Both the position numbers and the translations under genes were made by a program. Of a stretch of DNA of 64,000 nucleotides, positions 1-10,829 are shown piece by piece (the stretch's first letter is position 1; the number at the start of each line of letters is the position of its first letter). The notes under the pieces are model-generated. The model had not been told where the DNA came from. It did not search any database and worked only from the letters and a program-made list of their open reading frames with translations. Source of the stretch: Pipra filicauda (lineage: Eukaryota; Chordata; Aves; Passeriformes; Pipridae); NCBI RefSeq assembly GCF_003945595.2, contig NW_024104509.1, positions 682,001-746,000 of the forward strand, in the 5' to 3' direction.

Positions 1-400
1 GGCTATTTTAAATGAGTTCCTGTTGTCCAACTCAGTTCTTTCTGAGGTGTCATGTTGGCACAGGACTTGCTTTTCAAGGCCCAAAGGGGTGTTCCAAGCA
101 GTGGTGTGAGGCACAGGGTATGCCTCCAGTGGATGTTTCCATGTAAGCATGTACCGTTTGCTTGGCGTGTTTGCAGGAGTGTGATGTAATCATATCTGCC
201 AGGTCTCCATATATTTATATTTCAGTCATCATTCACCATACCACAGAGGGTTAGATTGGCCTGCTTGATTGCAGCACGTTTCAGAGTTATGGATAACCTG
301 GGAGTGTGCATGGTTGAGTCCTCCCCTTGATCATGACCCTATCTCTATGTTGCATCTTTTCCCTAATGACCTGAGGCATCACAGGCCCACTGAGCCAGAA
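1..400 (-). pseudogene. Integrase core remnant of the ERV-L-like provirus
   Basis: The minus strand from about base 137 down to base 1 is open. It reads through AYPVPHTTAW, then a stretch ending in ERTELDNRNSFK. The spacing and the Asp-Asn pair match the second catalytic Asp region of retroviral integrases, where Asp-Asn-Gly is usual; here the Gly is Arg. Bases 140-400 are probably more integrase or the RNase H/integrase junction, but I could not follow a clean frame. The window edge truncates it. It is not functional. Confidence 0.55.
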
Positions 401-1409
401 ATAATTCACTCATGTTGTCAGTCCAGATCCCCTGAGATATTTTAATCTTGGCAGCCCGATTCACCTGTCCATTGTTGTGATGTTCTTCAGTAGCCCGACT
501 CTTGGGTACATGTGCATCTACAATAATGTACTTTTACAGCCATCTTCTCTACCCAGACAGTGACGCCTTGCCAGAATTCAGCAGCCCGGGTAAGTTTACC
601 TCTATCCTCCTAATTCATCTTTCTCCATCAGTCTAGTCAACCCCACAGGGCATTTGCTACCATCCACGAGTCAGTGCAAAGGTAGAGCACTGGCCATTTC
701 CCTCATTCAGTGATATCTAAAGTTAGCTGAGTGCCTTTCAGGTCTGCAACCTGACTTGATCCACCTTGTCCCTCAGTAGATTCTGTGACTCATGACATAG
801 GACTCCATACTGTAGCTTTCCATTTTTGATGTATCCCTACAATAGGGCAGGAAATGTCAGTAAAGAGAGCATGTTGCTTTTCATTTTGTGGTAGCTGATT
901 AAACGTGGGGGCCTCCTCAGCATGTGTCACCTCCTTCTCCTCCCCTGACGATGAGAGTTTGAAATTTTCACCTTCAGGCTAGTTCATGATGACTTCCAAG
1001 ATCACTGGTCGAGTAGGGTTTCCTATTCAAGCTTGCTATGTGATCAGCATGATCCACGTAGTATCAGTGGCATGATGTGCGGAAGGGACTTTCCCTTTGA
1101 ACATCCAGCCCAACACTGGCAGTTGGGGTGCCAGGAGGAGCTGTGCTTCTAATCACTTTTAAAGCAGCTCAAATCCCTTCATAAGCTACCAATATGTCTT
1201 TTTTAGTTAGGGTGTAACAGGTCTCAGATCCTTTGTATCTCTGACTCCAGAACACCAGTCAATCCAGCACTCCAGAATCCTTGAGTCTCCACTGGTACTT
1301 TTTGCCAGAGACTCCAGGAAGGAGTTCTGGGAGTTCCAGGAAGGAACCATTCTCCCCAGCTGCAATGTAGAGAACATTTTTCACATCTTGTCCTGTCCTG
1401 ACTGGCCCA

Positions 1410-2140
1410 AGAGCTACTGCATGAACAATCTCCTACTTAATTTGCTCAAAAGCTTGTTGTTTTTCAGGCCCCCACTTAAAATCATTCTTCTTGTGGGTCA
1501 CATGGTAGAGAGGGCTTACAATCTGACTGTAATGTGGAATATACACTCTCCATAAACCCACAGTGCCTAGGAAAGCCTCTGTTTCCTTTTTTGCTGCTTG
1601 CTGGGGAAATAGCTGCTGTTTTGTTGACCATCTGTTGGAATCTGATGACATCCATCTTGCCACTTTACTCCTAAAAACTGAATTTCCTGGGCAGGTCCCT
1701 TGACCTCACTTTGCTTTATGGCAAAACTGGCCTTCAGGAGGATCTGAATTATCTTCTACCCCTTTCTCAAAAATGTCCTCTGCTGTGTTGCCCCACACAA
1801 TGATGTCATCAATGTATTGCAAGTGTTCTGGAGCCTCACCCTTTTCCAGTGCAGTCTGGGTCAGTTCATAACAAATAGTGGGACTGTGTTTCCACCTCTG
1901 GGGCAGTTGTTCCCAAGCGTACTGGACACCACACCAGGTGAAAGCAAAATGGTCTCCATGCCAAAGGAATGGAGAAAAATGCATTAGCAATGTTGATGGT
2001 GGCACCACTTTGCTGCCTTGGACTCCAGTTTGTACTGAAGTTCCAGCACGTCTCACACAGCAGCATTGAGTGGTGGTGTGACTTCTTTCAGGCCGTGATA
2101 GTCTACTGTCAATCTCCACTCTTCACTGGACTGTTAAAGA
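1410..2140 (-). pseudogene. Reverse transcriptase remnant (YIDD) of the ERV-L-like provirus
   Basis: Minus-strand fragments in different frames give consecutive RT blocks. One has IANAFFSIPL (motif A side, 1866-2066), one has EHLQYIDDIIVWGN with the YIDD active-site box encoded at 1805-1816, and one has FLGTVGLWRVYIPHYSQIV followed by FKWGPEKQQAFEQ (1433-1663), the thumb/connection region typical of ERV pol. Frame changes near 1700 and 1870 and the interrupted motif A show that the gene is dead. Motif recognition is strong; the exact ends are approximate. Confidence 0.8.
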
Positions 2141-2149
2141 GTGAGTGAG

Positions 2150-2965
2150 TCTTGCTGACTTCTCCCTGGCTCTCCAGTTCATGAATCATCTCATGGTTGG
2201 GGGTCACAGAGTCCTGGCTGGTGCAGTATTGTCAACAGTGCACTGCTGTGGTAGCGATCGCCACCCGTTGTTCAGTGCCACAGCAGAAGGGTCCTCTGAG
2301 AGACCCAGGAAGGTATTCAGTTGTCTAATTTCCTCTGTCTCCACAGCAGCTATACTAGAAGCAACAATGCCTTTTTGATCCTTGAAATACCCTCTTCTGA
2401 GATAATCTATGCCAAGGCTGCACGGGGCCTCTGGACCAGGCACAGTGGGGTGTTTTTACCATTAATTCCCAGTCAGGCTCACTTCAGCTTCCAGTACAAT
2501 CAGCTGTTGCGATTCCCCTGTCACTCCCAAAATAGAGATGGATTTTGCCCCTACATTTCTTGATGGCATCAGGGTGTGTTGTGCACTGGTGTCAAATAAA
2601 GCCTTACACTTTCATGTAAGATTCAATAACCTGATGTGTCAGGTTATTGAATCTACATAGTCCAAAGATCCAATTGTCCCTTTCCTCTACCTGGCTGAAG
2701 GCAGAGCCCCTCTATTTCTGTTCATAGTACTTGTAGCTCCCTTCTTGCAAATAAGTAATGGAGGTCCCCTCAAGAGAATCAAAGGTAAAATCAGCTCTCC
2801 TATTCTGTGTGAGGACTTGCCCACTGGAAACTGAAGTGATATTTATGCTTGAAGAATTGTGGTTGTCCTTCCTTTCAACTCTTGTGACCATGTTGCCAGG
2901 GCAGAGGTGAATTTTCCATCCCACTTCCTCATACCATCTCCACTGTTGCACAGGAAAAAACGCAC
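2150..2965 (-). pseudogene. gag-pro / pol N-terminal remnant of the provirus
   Basis: Minus-strand pieces at 2204-2443 (with GIDYLRRGYFKDQKG and AAVETEEIRQL) and 2712-2951 (with DSLEGTSITYLQEGSYKYYE) lie directly upstream of the RT block in transcription order. They look like the protease-to-RT linker region of avian ERV-L pol. No intact Asp-Thr-Gly or Asp-Ser-Gly protease box was found, so the protease is either lost or unrecognisable. A striking hairpin (2619-2654) interrupts the region. Confidence 0.5.
2619..2654. repeat. Perfect 16-bp inverted repeat with a 4-base loop
   Basis: The left arm 2619-2634 ends in CCTGA and the right arm 2639-2654 starts with TCAGG. They are exact reverse complements around the loop TGTG. 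With a one-base bulge the pairing continues about five more bases outward (ATGTA against ACAT). It lies inside decayed pol DNA, so it is more likely a local inverted duplication than a terminator or functional retroviral element. Confidence 0.9.
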
Positions 2966-3151
2966 TTTGTGGTGTGTACCCTCTTTCTCACAAAGTGGGG
3001 TGCCTTCTATTAGCAGATGCTCTGGTCTATACCAGTGGGGAATGGAACATTTCCTCTCTAATTTGCTTGAGTCTTTCGAACCTGTCTGCAGTCTTGGAAA
3101 GTCTTTCCATAGCTGAGATGCTGGTCGGTAGGGAGGAAAGGAGACGATCAG

Positions 3152-3572
3152 AGAATCATAGCATCATAGAATCAACCCAGTTGGAAAAGACCTCTGAGAT
3201 CATCAAGTCCAACCCTTGATCCACTACCGCCATGGTTACTAGACCATGACACTAAGTGCCACATCCAGTCTCTTCTTAAAAACCTCCAGGGATGGAGAAT
3301 CCACCACTTCCCTGGGCAGCCCATTCCAATGCTTGATTACCCTTTCTGTAAAGAATTTCTTCCTAATATCTAATCTACACCTCCCCTGGCACAGCTTAAG
3401 ACCATGCCCCCACCTGGCTACAACCTCTTTTCAAGGAGTTGTAGAGAGTGAGGAGGTCTCCCCTGAGCCTCCTCTTCTCCAGGCTGAACAACCCCAGCTC
3501 CCTCAGCCTCTCCTCATAGGACTTGTGCTCTCCCACGTTCTGTACCACTCATGACTAGCTGCCCTCAGGGTC
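3152..3572 (-). mobile_element. CR1 LINE 3' fragment inserted in the provirus
   Basis: The low-coordinate end carries the CR1 tail as repeated CATAGAATC-type units (3152-3174). Above it come the usual 3' UTR and the C-terminal ORF2 sequence in reverse orientation. The copy is 5'-truncated, as most CR1 insertions are. It is very similar over about 200 bases to the CR1 at 39182, so both belong to one subfamily, but it lacks roughly 50 bases after GACCATGCCC that the 39-kb copy retains. Provirus-like sequence resumes on both sides, so the CR1 landed after the retrovirus. Confidence 0.9.
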
Positions 3573-4148
3573 AATCTCTGAATGACCTTCCTTGAACTCT
3601 GTCCTGACTCTAAACTTGGTGTTCACTGTACTGACTCTAAACATGATATAGACCGTACTGAGGAGACATAGGAGACATAGCAACAAGAGCATACTTTCCT
3701 TAACATCCACAGGAAATTCAAAACTCTCAAAAGCTATTGTAACAGTTCTGAAGAAGAAAAAACTGGGGAAAATCACTGACCCCTGTTCTCCCCATCGAGT
3801 ATGATTGTTAATGGCCTCTCAAAGGTAGTGCCCGAGATAAGGGTAGGAGAGCCACACTGAATATACACACTAAATGACCCTCCTTGCCGCTGATGTTATC
3901 ATGTCATAAGTTGATATCACACAGTACAGCAACAAAGTAATCCTGATCCTTCTCTGTCCTCTGAAAAAGAACACTGCTAGGAGCATAAAGTGCGTATATG
4001 GAAATACATATATGATTAGGTACCACAACCATGTGAGCAGACCAAGCAATATTGCGACCAGTGCCTCTGGACCTAATACAAGAAATTCTTAGTTCAAATT
4101 TGTTTCCAGCCTACTCTGGGCAGATTTGTTTCTGTCTCAACCCTTCAT
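3573..4148 (-). pseudogene. Presumed gag/leader remnant of the provirus
   Basis: This stretch lies between the primer-binding-site-like sequence and the CR1 insertion, where gag should begin. A 73-codon minus-strand frame at 3555-3776 is the longest open piece, and no capsid or nucleocapsid motif is recognisable. The call rests on position only. Confidence 0.35.
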
Positions 4149-4166
4149 GTGTCACATTGGGCACCA
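4149..4166 (-). other. Primer-binding-site-like sequence (tRNA-Lys type)
   Basis: On the minus strand, eight bases inside the LTR edge, the sequence is TGGTGCCCAATGTGACAC. Retroviral sites for tRNA-Lys(1,2) begin TGGCGCCCAACGTGG, so the first 14 bases match apart from two C-to-T differences. The position just downstream of the 5' LTR is where a primer site belongs. The eight-base spacer is longer than usual, so the LTR edge may be misplaced by a few bases. Confidence 0.5.
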
Positions 4167-4174
4167 AATAAGGC

Positions 4175-4586
4175 TGTCGTGGTTTAGCAATGGTATTCCC
4201 CAGTTTCATGCTCTCACCAAAACACTCCAAACCATGCGCTGCTTGTACACTCCCCCAACCCCATCCCCTGCAGCCGGCTGGAGAGGAGAATTGGAGGCAC
4301 AAAAGGCAAAGAACATGGATTAAGATAAAAATAATTTAATGGAAACAGCAATGAAATAAGAAAACAAACAGGAACAGCAACAATATTGATAACAAAGGGT
4401 ACAACTGGCAAAAGACTCACATGCGAGTGCTCATCACTATACCATTGTGGAACTCCAAACAACACCTGACTGCGCCATGCTACATGACCCGGAAAGGGAC
4501 TCTTTTCCGCCTGCCCCCAGAACTAATGTGAGGTAGTGTAGAATAACCTCCAGGTCCTTAACTCTGTCCTGTCCAGAATCAGGACA
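4175..4586 (-). repeat. 5' LTR of the ERV-L-like provirus
   Basis: Read on the plus strand it starts TGTCGTGGTTTA and ends near AATCAGGACA. That is the reverse complement of the avian ERV-L LTR pattern TGTCCTGG...TTAAACCACGACA. It shares a purine-rich block (GGAAACAGCAATGA and following) with the solo LTR at 9439, so both are one family. A TTTAAT at 4335-4340 is ATTAAA on the LTR strand, a possible polyadenylation signal. The orientation agrees with the pol remnants. Confidence 0.8.
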
Positions 4587-5753
4587 CATATCTACAAACA
4601 CTTAGGACTTATGCTGCTGAATGTTCTCCTTTCACTGGATGATTAAGTATTTTGTTAAAGAATTCTTTTATGTGAAGACATTTATGGTCCATTTTTCACT
4701 GCTACTTAATGTCTACTGTTTTAATCTGCTTGGCGAAAAATAGAAAAGCATCAGTTCATATTTGAGTATTAAAAGAATATAAAATAAAGTTGGCTCAATT
4801 TTGACAGTGTTTGTGTAATTAAGAAAGTAAGAAAAGAGAGGCTGCAATCCTCCACACTTAACTGCTTGGATCACTTTTGTATCTGAGGACTTGGGACTCA
4901 GTTTCTAGAAAAGCTGAGCACCATTCTGGATGTTAGTACAGGCTTTGAGCTTTTCTGTACACTTGGCAACAGTAGGCTCTCCGTAATATTAAGAAAATGC
5001 ATGCTTTTTTGGAGCCAGACAATGGCATTAAAGAATGTCTGGAATATGCCTTCATAAATTTGAGTTGCTATGATCATTGTTGGATTTATTCTGAAAGGAG
5101 AAAAATATCTGCAGAGTTTAAAACTCAAATGTCTTGAAACCATTTAAATTTTACCATGATTTGAAAAGTCTAGGCTTATGAAGTGTGAAGGTAGAAGAAC
5201 GGGGTGTCATGCCTTCCTGAAGTGCAAGTGGCAAAGCAGACTTAGACATTGAATAGAAATACTTGTGAGGTTGAAGGCAGGCTGCTTGAGGGAATCAGGG
5301 AGACATTTGTATGGGTATATGAAGAATTCAGCAAAGATGTATTTCTGCTCTAGAGTCTGACAGCAAGATGGTCCTATGCAGACTGTAGCTCATATATCTA
5401 TGCCCACATATTTAAGACTATTATTCATTTTTTCATGCAGCCCTTTCTGTTTGGTTTCTTTGCAAATGAAACAATGTGACAGAGGTACTGGAGGTAGCTG
5501 TGCTATGCTTATATGGCATGCACTGAGTTCAACTACATGTACATGGGTACATATGATAGCCATCTTTACAGACAGCTCACACAGTGGTAAAGTAAGTTTT
5601 TCTTGCTTTTTTTTATGTTGCCTCTAATGGGAGACACCCTAATGGTCAGATCTTGCCACTAACCTTTGTAGCTCCAACAATAAACATGGACAAAGAATTT
5701 TGTGAAAATCAATTTGGCTGGAGAAAAAAACACAATTCCATTTTTTTTCTTCT

Positions 5754-5755
<2 letters not shown>
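4587..5755. other. No gene recognised
   Basis: AT-rich sequence without a coherent ORF, recognisable repeat or RNA gene. Short ORFs on both strands look like chance. Confidence 0.6.

Positions 5756-5808
<53 letters not shown>
5756..5808. repeat. Uninterrupted poly(T) tract of 53 bases
   Basis: A pure run of T preceded by a short CTTCTTC-rich stretch. Read on the minus strand it is a poly(A) with an AATAAA about 40-50 bases upstream (plus TTTATT near 5852), which is the layout of a polyadenylated 3' end. It could be a retrocopy tail or simple homopolymer growth. Its length may also be inexact in an assembly. Confidence 0.85.
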
Positions 5809-5813
<5 letters not shown>

Positions 5814-8800
5814 GGTAACAGCAATTTCATTTGTCGAATGATCTGACTGATTTTATTATGAAATAAGATGACATCTATGCTGAATTTTCATATGGAACTC
5901 TTTAGCCTCTGGGCAAGATTTTTCTTTATTATTTTTTTTTTTTACTATAGGCTTTCCCATTTAATATGTTTTTTTCTAACAGCTTTCATAATGTGCAGAA
6001 GGATCACAGAAACTTTTTTGAAACCTTAGATACCAAAATTTAGAATTGTTAGAGAACTTATCACAGGGGCTACAGCAGCACCCTTCCAAGAGATCACAAA
6101 GATGTCATCACTGCAAACACCTGGGTGTTTTAGCACAATGATGTTCAGTTCCTTCTTTGCTTTGCAAATAACTCTATGTAAAGTACACAATATAGGTTGC
6201 AAGGAAGCACAGACAATTTAATTTAAATGCCATTGTGAATGGGAGAAATCCACTCCACCCTCCAAAATTCTGCCTAGATTTTCTCTGCTGTCATTTCTGA
6301 TGTACAATACCTTAATTATTGATTAATTAATGTTTTCTCAATTATGAATTTGTTTGGACTCCATTGATCCTGGTGTGCCTTTCATTAGCATAGTCATATC
6401 ATAGATAATTTCGGGGCAAATTGCAGGATTGCTTGGTCAGGTTTTTTTCTTGCCTTAACAGGATCTGATCCTGATTTCATACCAGCGCAAATATCAACTG
6501 GCTACAATGCAATCCAGTGCAACAGAACCAGTTACTGGTGTGAGACTACAGCTATGAGTAGGACATGAGTTTTAAACCAGTAGCCTCCTGGATTATGTGT
6601 GAGATGACCTAAACACAAACCTCTGATCTGCAGCGTCCTGTGGAGAAGCTTCTTTCTAGTTCTGTTCACTCCCCATGGCAGTTTACAAATATCAGCCTAA
6701 TTCATGCATAACACCTCAGCTAGGGGATGATGTTTAGGTGCTATGAATATCTCCCAAATTAGCCTATTGCTAGCCTCAGCGTCCATATTCATGCCTTGTG
6801 CCAAGCTCCATAGCTGTGCAAATGCCCTAGATTCTTCTTAATTTTTTCATTGCTGTGATTCCAGCAATTACGATTTCAAAAGGATGACAATGAAAGCAAG
6901 GCTATTTTACATATTAAAAGGAATTTTTCTTTATCTGTGGGAATCATGCTGCTAAACATTACCTGCTTGTGTAACCAACTGTCATGTTCCCATAAAAATT
7001 GTTTTCTTACTTCTCCTGGTTTTGTTTGCCCTAGTCATTGCTTGCTTCTTTAGTTGACTCTGTAAGCTAGTGCTAAATACAATACAGCCACTTCTCCAGA
7101 TGATGATGTGAAATCTTTGTACTGCTCTGTGCTAGGAGATAATTACCTTGTAAGTAGGCAGCTGATGCAGTTGTCTGACTCAGGTCCAGTGCACTTCTGA
7201 CAGGATGCTTCACACAACTGACATTCTTGGGAATCATCAAGATATTCCCCTAGTGGAAAAAATTTTGTTTATTTCAGACCAACATCTCATAACTGAAAAA
7301 AAAAAAAAAAGGAAAGAAAAGCACCTAGCCAGGCTGGAAAAAAGGAAAGGAATTAGATCTATTTTGAATTACTGAAATGAGCACATTTCCCTGTGGCATC
7401 AGGAAAACAAGTACTGGCTCCCTTGGGGAACCAGGATACTCAGACTTGGTAGTTTCTAGTGCTTATTAATTTAGCTTTTTATTTATTAGTTTTTTCCCAT
7501 GTGAATTTGACAGAGTGATTCTTGTTGTTCTTGTTAATGTTATTTATTTTGCATCATTTGAACTGGTGAGATTCTTTAAGATTCACTATGGAAAGTTCTA
7601 TCAAAACCAGTGCTACCAAGGAGTATTCATTACATAATGTCTTTAGGTGCAGCTGCAACATGAGCCTGATTGCAAGCTGCAGCATAAAGAGTGTGCTGTC
7701 ATGGGTGGGGGTATGTTACATGAGGAGATGGACTTGAGCAACCTTCTGTTAGTCAGAGACATGTTGGTGCTTCCTAAAACTCTAGCTACGGCGTATTTTG
7801 CCCCATCCCAAGCTGCTGATGGAAGATTCCATATGAAATGGACGTAGGCTCTCATTTAGGCTGAATCGAAACTTAGTGCCAAAGTGCACATTTGGACTTG
7901 AAAAAAAATTTGTATCATATGGACTGTTACCTTAAAACTGAGATAAAGATATAAACATTTCTAGATCATGAATACACTAGTTCTACTATAGTGCTGAAGT
8001 GTAAAGTTTGCCTCTTTATTTACTGAATATTAAGTAAAACACTGGTACAAATGGTAAGCTGCTTTATGTTCTTAGAGCAGAGATATTAATTTGGTAAGTA
8101 TGATTATATACTGTATCTGTATGCACCATCATGTGAGAACAGTAAATCAATATATCACAGTTTTATAAAGCTCAAGATTAGTCTTTTATGTCAGTTTGTT
8201 CTGGGAAAATTTATTGTAACTGAGTCTATATATTTAGAGAATTGGCTGTTCCTTCATTTTTGAGTAATGGAAGAGGCTGGGCAAAATGTCCTATATAATA
8301 CATAAACCCTGCAGTTTCTATGGATACTTCAATATGGAGAAACTCTTTCCATTTGCATTGCTGCTGGAAAACCCAGATTTGGCAAATACAGTGAACTTCA
8401 GGACTAAAAATACAAGTGTGGAATGACTTGGTTTTGGCTCTCAGTTTCAATGAGCTCCCTTTATTTGAAGAGCAAAGGCACTGTACAAGCAGCTACTGGT
8501 ATCAATTTAAAACAATTTCTGGAAGAAAAAGTTTCTAAAATACCACAAATTGTGTTCTCTGTTCATTGTGTTTTCTACTACATATTAAACTGTATTAACA
8601 AATTTTTTAATGGTTGAAACCACAGGTGTGAGATATGAGCTAGGATAGTACTTCCATGCTTAAGGGAATGGGAATAGTATAGTTATAAAAGCATACCAAC
8701 TGGAATATCAAGCCAACTGTGGGTGAAACCTAAGGTATCCAAAATGTAGGCAAAGATATAATTTTCATTTTGTAAAGGTTTGTGTGGCTCCTGAAGAAAG

Positions 8801-9433
8801 GGAAAAATAAAAGACAAGCCAAAAGCCAGTGACAGAACCATATAAAACATGAAGGCAGTCCTTCCCAGAGGCTGTTTCGGGATCAGCGCTAACTGGGAAG
8901 AAGTTCAGAACTGGGAGAAAATGAACGGTCTCCTGATGAGATCAGGGAAACAAAAATCTTTGTATGCATACACGTTCATACATTTTTATAGTTCTCATTA
9001 TCCAAAGAGCATTTTGTATGTGTATATATATATTATATATGTTTACATACATTTAGGTAATCCCATGCATGCTCATATAGGCCAAATCATGTAAACTGAC
9101 TAGTTCAATAGAACTAGTGTAGCATTTCTGAACTGCAATGCTGCATCATGTATGACTGATTACTTTATAAAGGACTAAAAATGAAAACATTAGAAAAGCT
9201 GTTAGACACAGAATTCAGCAGGACTCTCAATGTTTCTACATATTACTCAGATACTTGTTGTATTGATGCATATCTATCACTTTCTAGAAAAAAATAATGT
9301 GGTCTACTGTCTTGTAGTTTTTCAGACCACTACAGATTTGGTTATTGTAATCCTCTTAAGTCTTTCTGATATGTATTTAGAGGATATAACATGGAACCCC
9401 AGGTTCTCAAATGCCTTATGAGATTTAATATAT
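5809..9433. other. No gene recognised
   Basis: AT-rich DNA with only short chance ORFs. It holds a second T-rich run at about 5931-5943, a short A run near 7297-7311, and a minor 8-bp hairpin at 9099-9118 (ACTAGTTC, loop AATA, GAACTAGT). No exon of the PCSK5 long isoform was recognised by eye on the minus strand. Confidence 0.55.
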
Positions 9434-9438
9434 AATTT

Positions 9439-9890
9439 GGTCATGGTTTAGGAATAGTACTCTCCAATTCAGTGCCCCCACTGAGACTCTCCCAAACCAG
9501 ACTCTACTTGCTCACTCCCCTTGCTTCCCCTCTCCCTTCCCATTCCAGGGATGAAGTTGAGAGCTGGAGGCACGAAAAGGTGAAAATCGTGGGTTGAGAT
9601 AAGCACAACTTACTGGAAACAGCAATGAGATAAGAAAACCAACAGTAACAGCAATAATATTAATAACAAAACATATAAGACAAAGAAACAATTTAAATGT
9701 AAAAAGGTAAACCAGTTCCAGACTTTCTAACCCACCATGCTTTCTCCCCCCACAGAAAATGGTGAAGCAAGTCCCTTACCCCCACCCCTCACAAGTGATG
9801 TGAGATGGTATTGAATAACATTAGGGTCTAGCCATTCCTCTTTCCTGGCTACTGTAAAAAATTAACCCTGTCCTGACTGAATCTAGGACA
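9439..9890 (-). repeat. Solo ERV-L-type LTR with 5-bp target-site duplication
   Basis: The same LTR family and orientation as 4175-4586: GTCATGGTTTA at the low edge, the shared GGAAACAGCAATGAGATAAG block, and CTAGGACA at the high edge. It is flanked by AATTT at 9434-9438 and AATTT at 9891-9895, a 5-base duplication as expected for ERV-L integration. No internal retroviral sequence adjoins it, so it is a recombination-derived solo LTR. Confidence 0.8.
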
Positions 9891-9897
9891 AATTTCG

Positions 9898-9918
9898 TCT
9901 ATCTATCTATCTATCTAC

Positions 9919-9993
<75 letters not shown>

Positions 9994-9994
9994 C

Positions 9995-10053
<59 letters not shown>

Positions 10054-10054
10054 C

Positions 10055-10113
<59 letters not shown>

Positions 10114-10140
10114 ATCTGTCTATCTGTCTATCTATATCTA
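9898..10140. repeat. ATCT tetranucleotide microsatellite
   Basis: About 54 near-perfect ATCT units from 9898 to about 10113, interrupted by ACCT variants at 9917, 9993 and 10053, then degenerate ATCT/GTCT units to 10140. It starts three bases after the target-site duplication of the solo LTR. Length is likely polymorphic. Confidence 0.95.
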
Positions 10141-10260
10141 TGTATATGACACACACATATATTTTGACAATAACACAACCATGAAAAAATGCAGTATCTA
10201 CACCCACAAACATACACATACATTTGGACAATAACACAACCATGAAAAAATGCAATATCT
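10139..10260. repeat. Tandem duplication, two units of 61 bases
   Basis: The block containing ACAATAACACAACCATGAAA occurs at 10167 and again at 10228, a period of 61 bases. The last about 38 bases of each unit are nearly identical and the leading parts are looser. It abuts the degenerate end of the ATCT microsatellite. Confidence 0.8.
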
Positions 10261-10775
10261 GGAAAGATTTCCTGCTGCAGGTCTTGTGGCTCCGTGCTTT
10301 ATACTATTCGTTTTACATCTCCAGGAAATCTGTCAGGGTGACTTTATTATATAATTGCATCTCTGATGTTGCTACGTGATATGTATTAGAAAACCTTTCT
10401 GTTTCTCTAGTCTTTCAGTTTATTTGCCCACACTGTTTGATTATCCATTGGGCCTGAGCTACTAATCCATACACCTCAGCTATGCATGATTAAATCCTTC
10501 TCACATGGTAGACATGCTTAGTTTGAAAAGGTTTCAGTTATTTCTTTGTTACGCCTTTCATTCGAAGTGCTGTAATTAATTTCAGCTGTGCTGGAACAGT
10601 GCCAGGAAGATCAGTTCTGCACTTACTTTATGCTCTAAGCTGGAGCATTTTAAAGCATAAGACTGTGCACCAGAAAATACTTGCATGTTGGGCCCTCTGA
10701 ATTGCAAGTCACATCTAGAACTGTAGATCTGCTATTGAACATTAATGAAATAGTTTTCAGTGGATATTCAGAGAG

Positions 10776-10829
10776 TTAACACTGAAATTTGAAAAAGAAG
10801 ACTTAACACTGAAATTCGAAAAAGAAGAC
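10776..10829. repeat. Tandem duplication, two units of 27 bases
   Basis: TTAACACTGAAATTTGAAAA plus AGAAGAC at 10776-10802 is followed directly by the same 27 bases with a single T-to-C change at 10803-10829. A recent local slippage or duplication product. Confidence 0.92.

Larger units (their letters stand above)
1..4586 (-). mobile_element. ERV-L-like endogenous retrovirus, 5' part of a decayed provirus
   Basis: An old retroviral insertion reading on the minus strand and cut off by the window edge. From high to low coordinate it shows a 5' LTR (4175-4586), a primer-binding-site-like sequence, a gag/leader region, protease-side sequence, reverse transcriptase with YIDD, the start of RNase H, and integrase core sequence at base 1. 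The order is the normal LTR-gag-pro-RT-IN order. The frames are broken by many stops and shifts and by a CR1 insertion at 3152-3572, so no intact protein is made. The LTR family and pol resemblance point to the avian ERV-L group; the assignment is from motif recognition, not a search. The 3' half and 3' LTR lie outside the window. Confidence 0.8.

Noticed and set aside
5653..5841. ORF with a long poly-Phe run
   Set aside because: Produced by the poly(T) tract.
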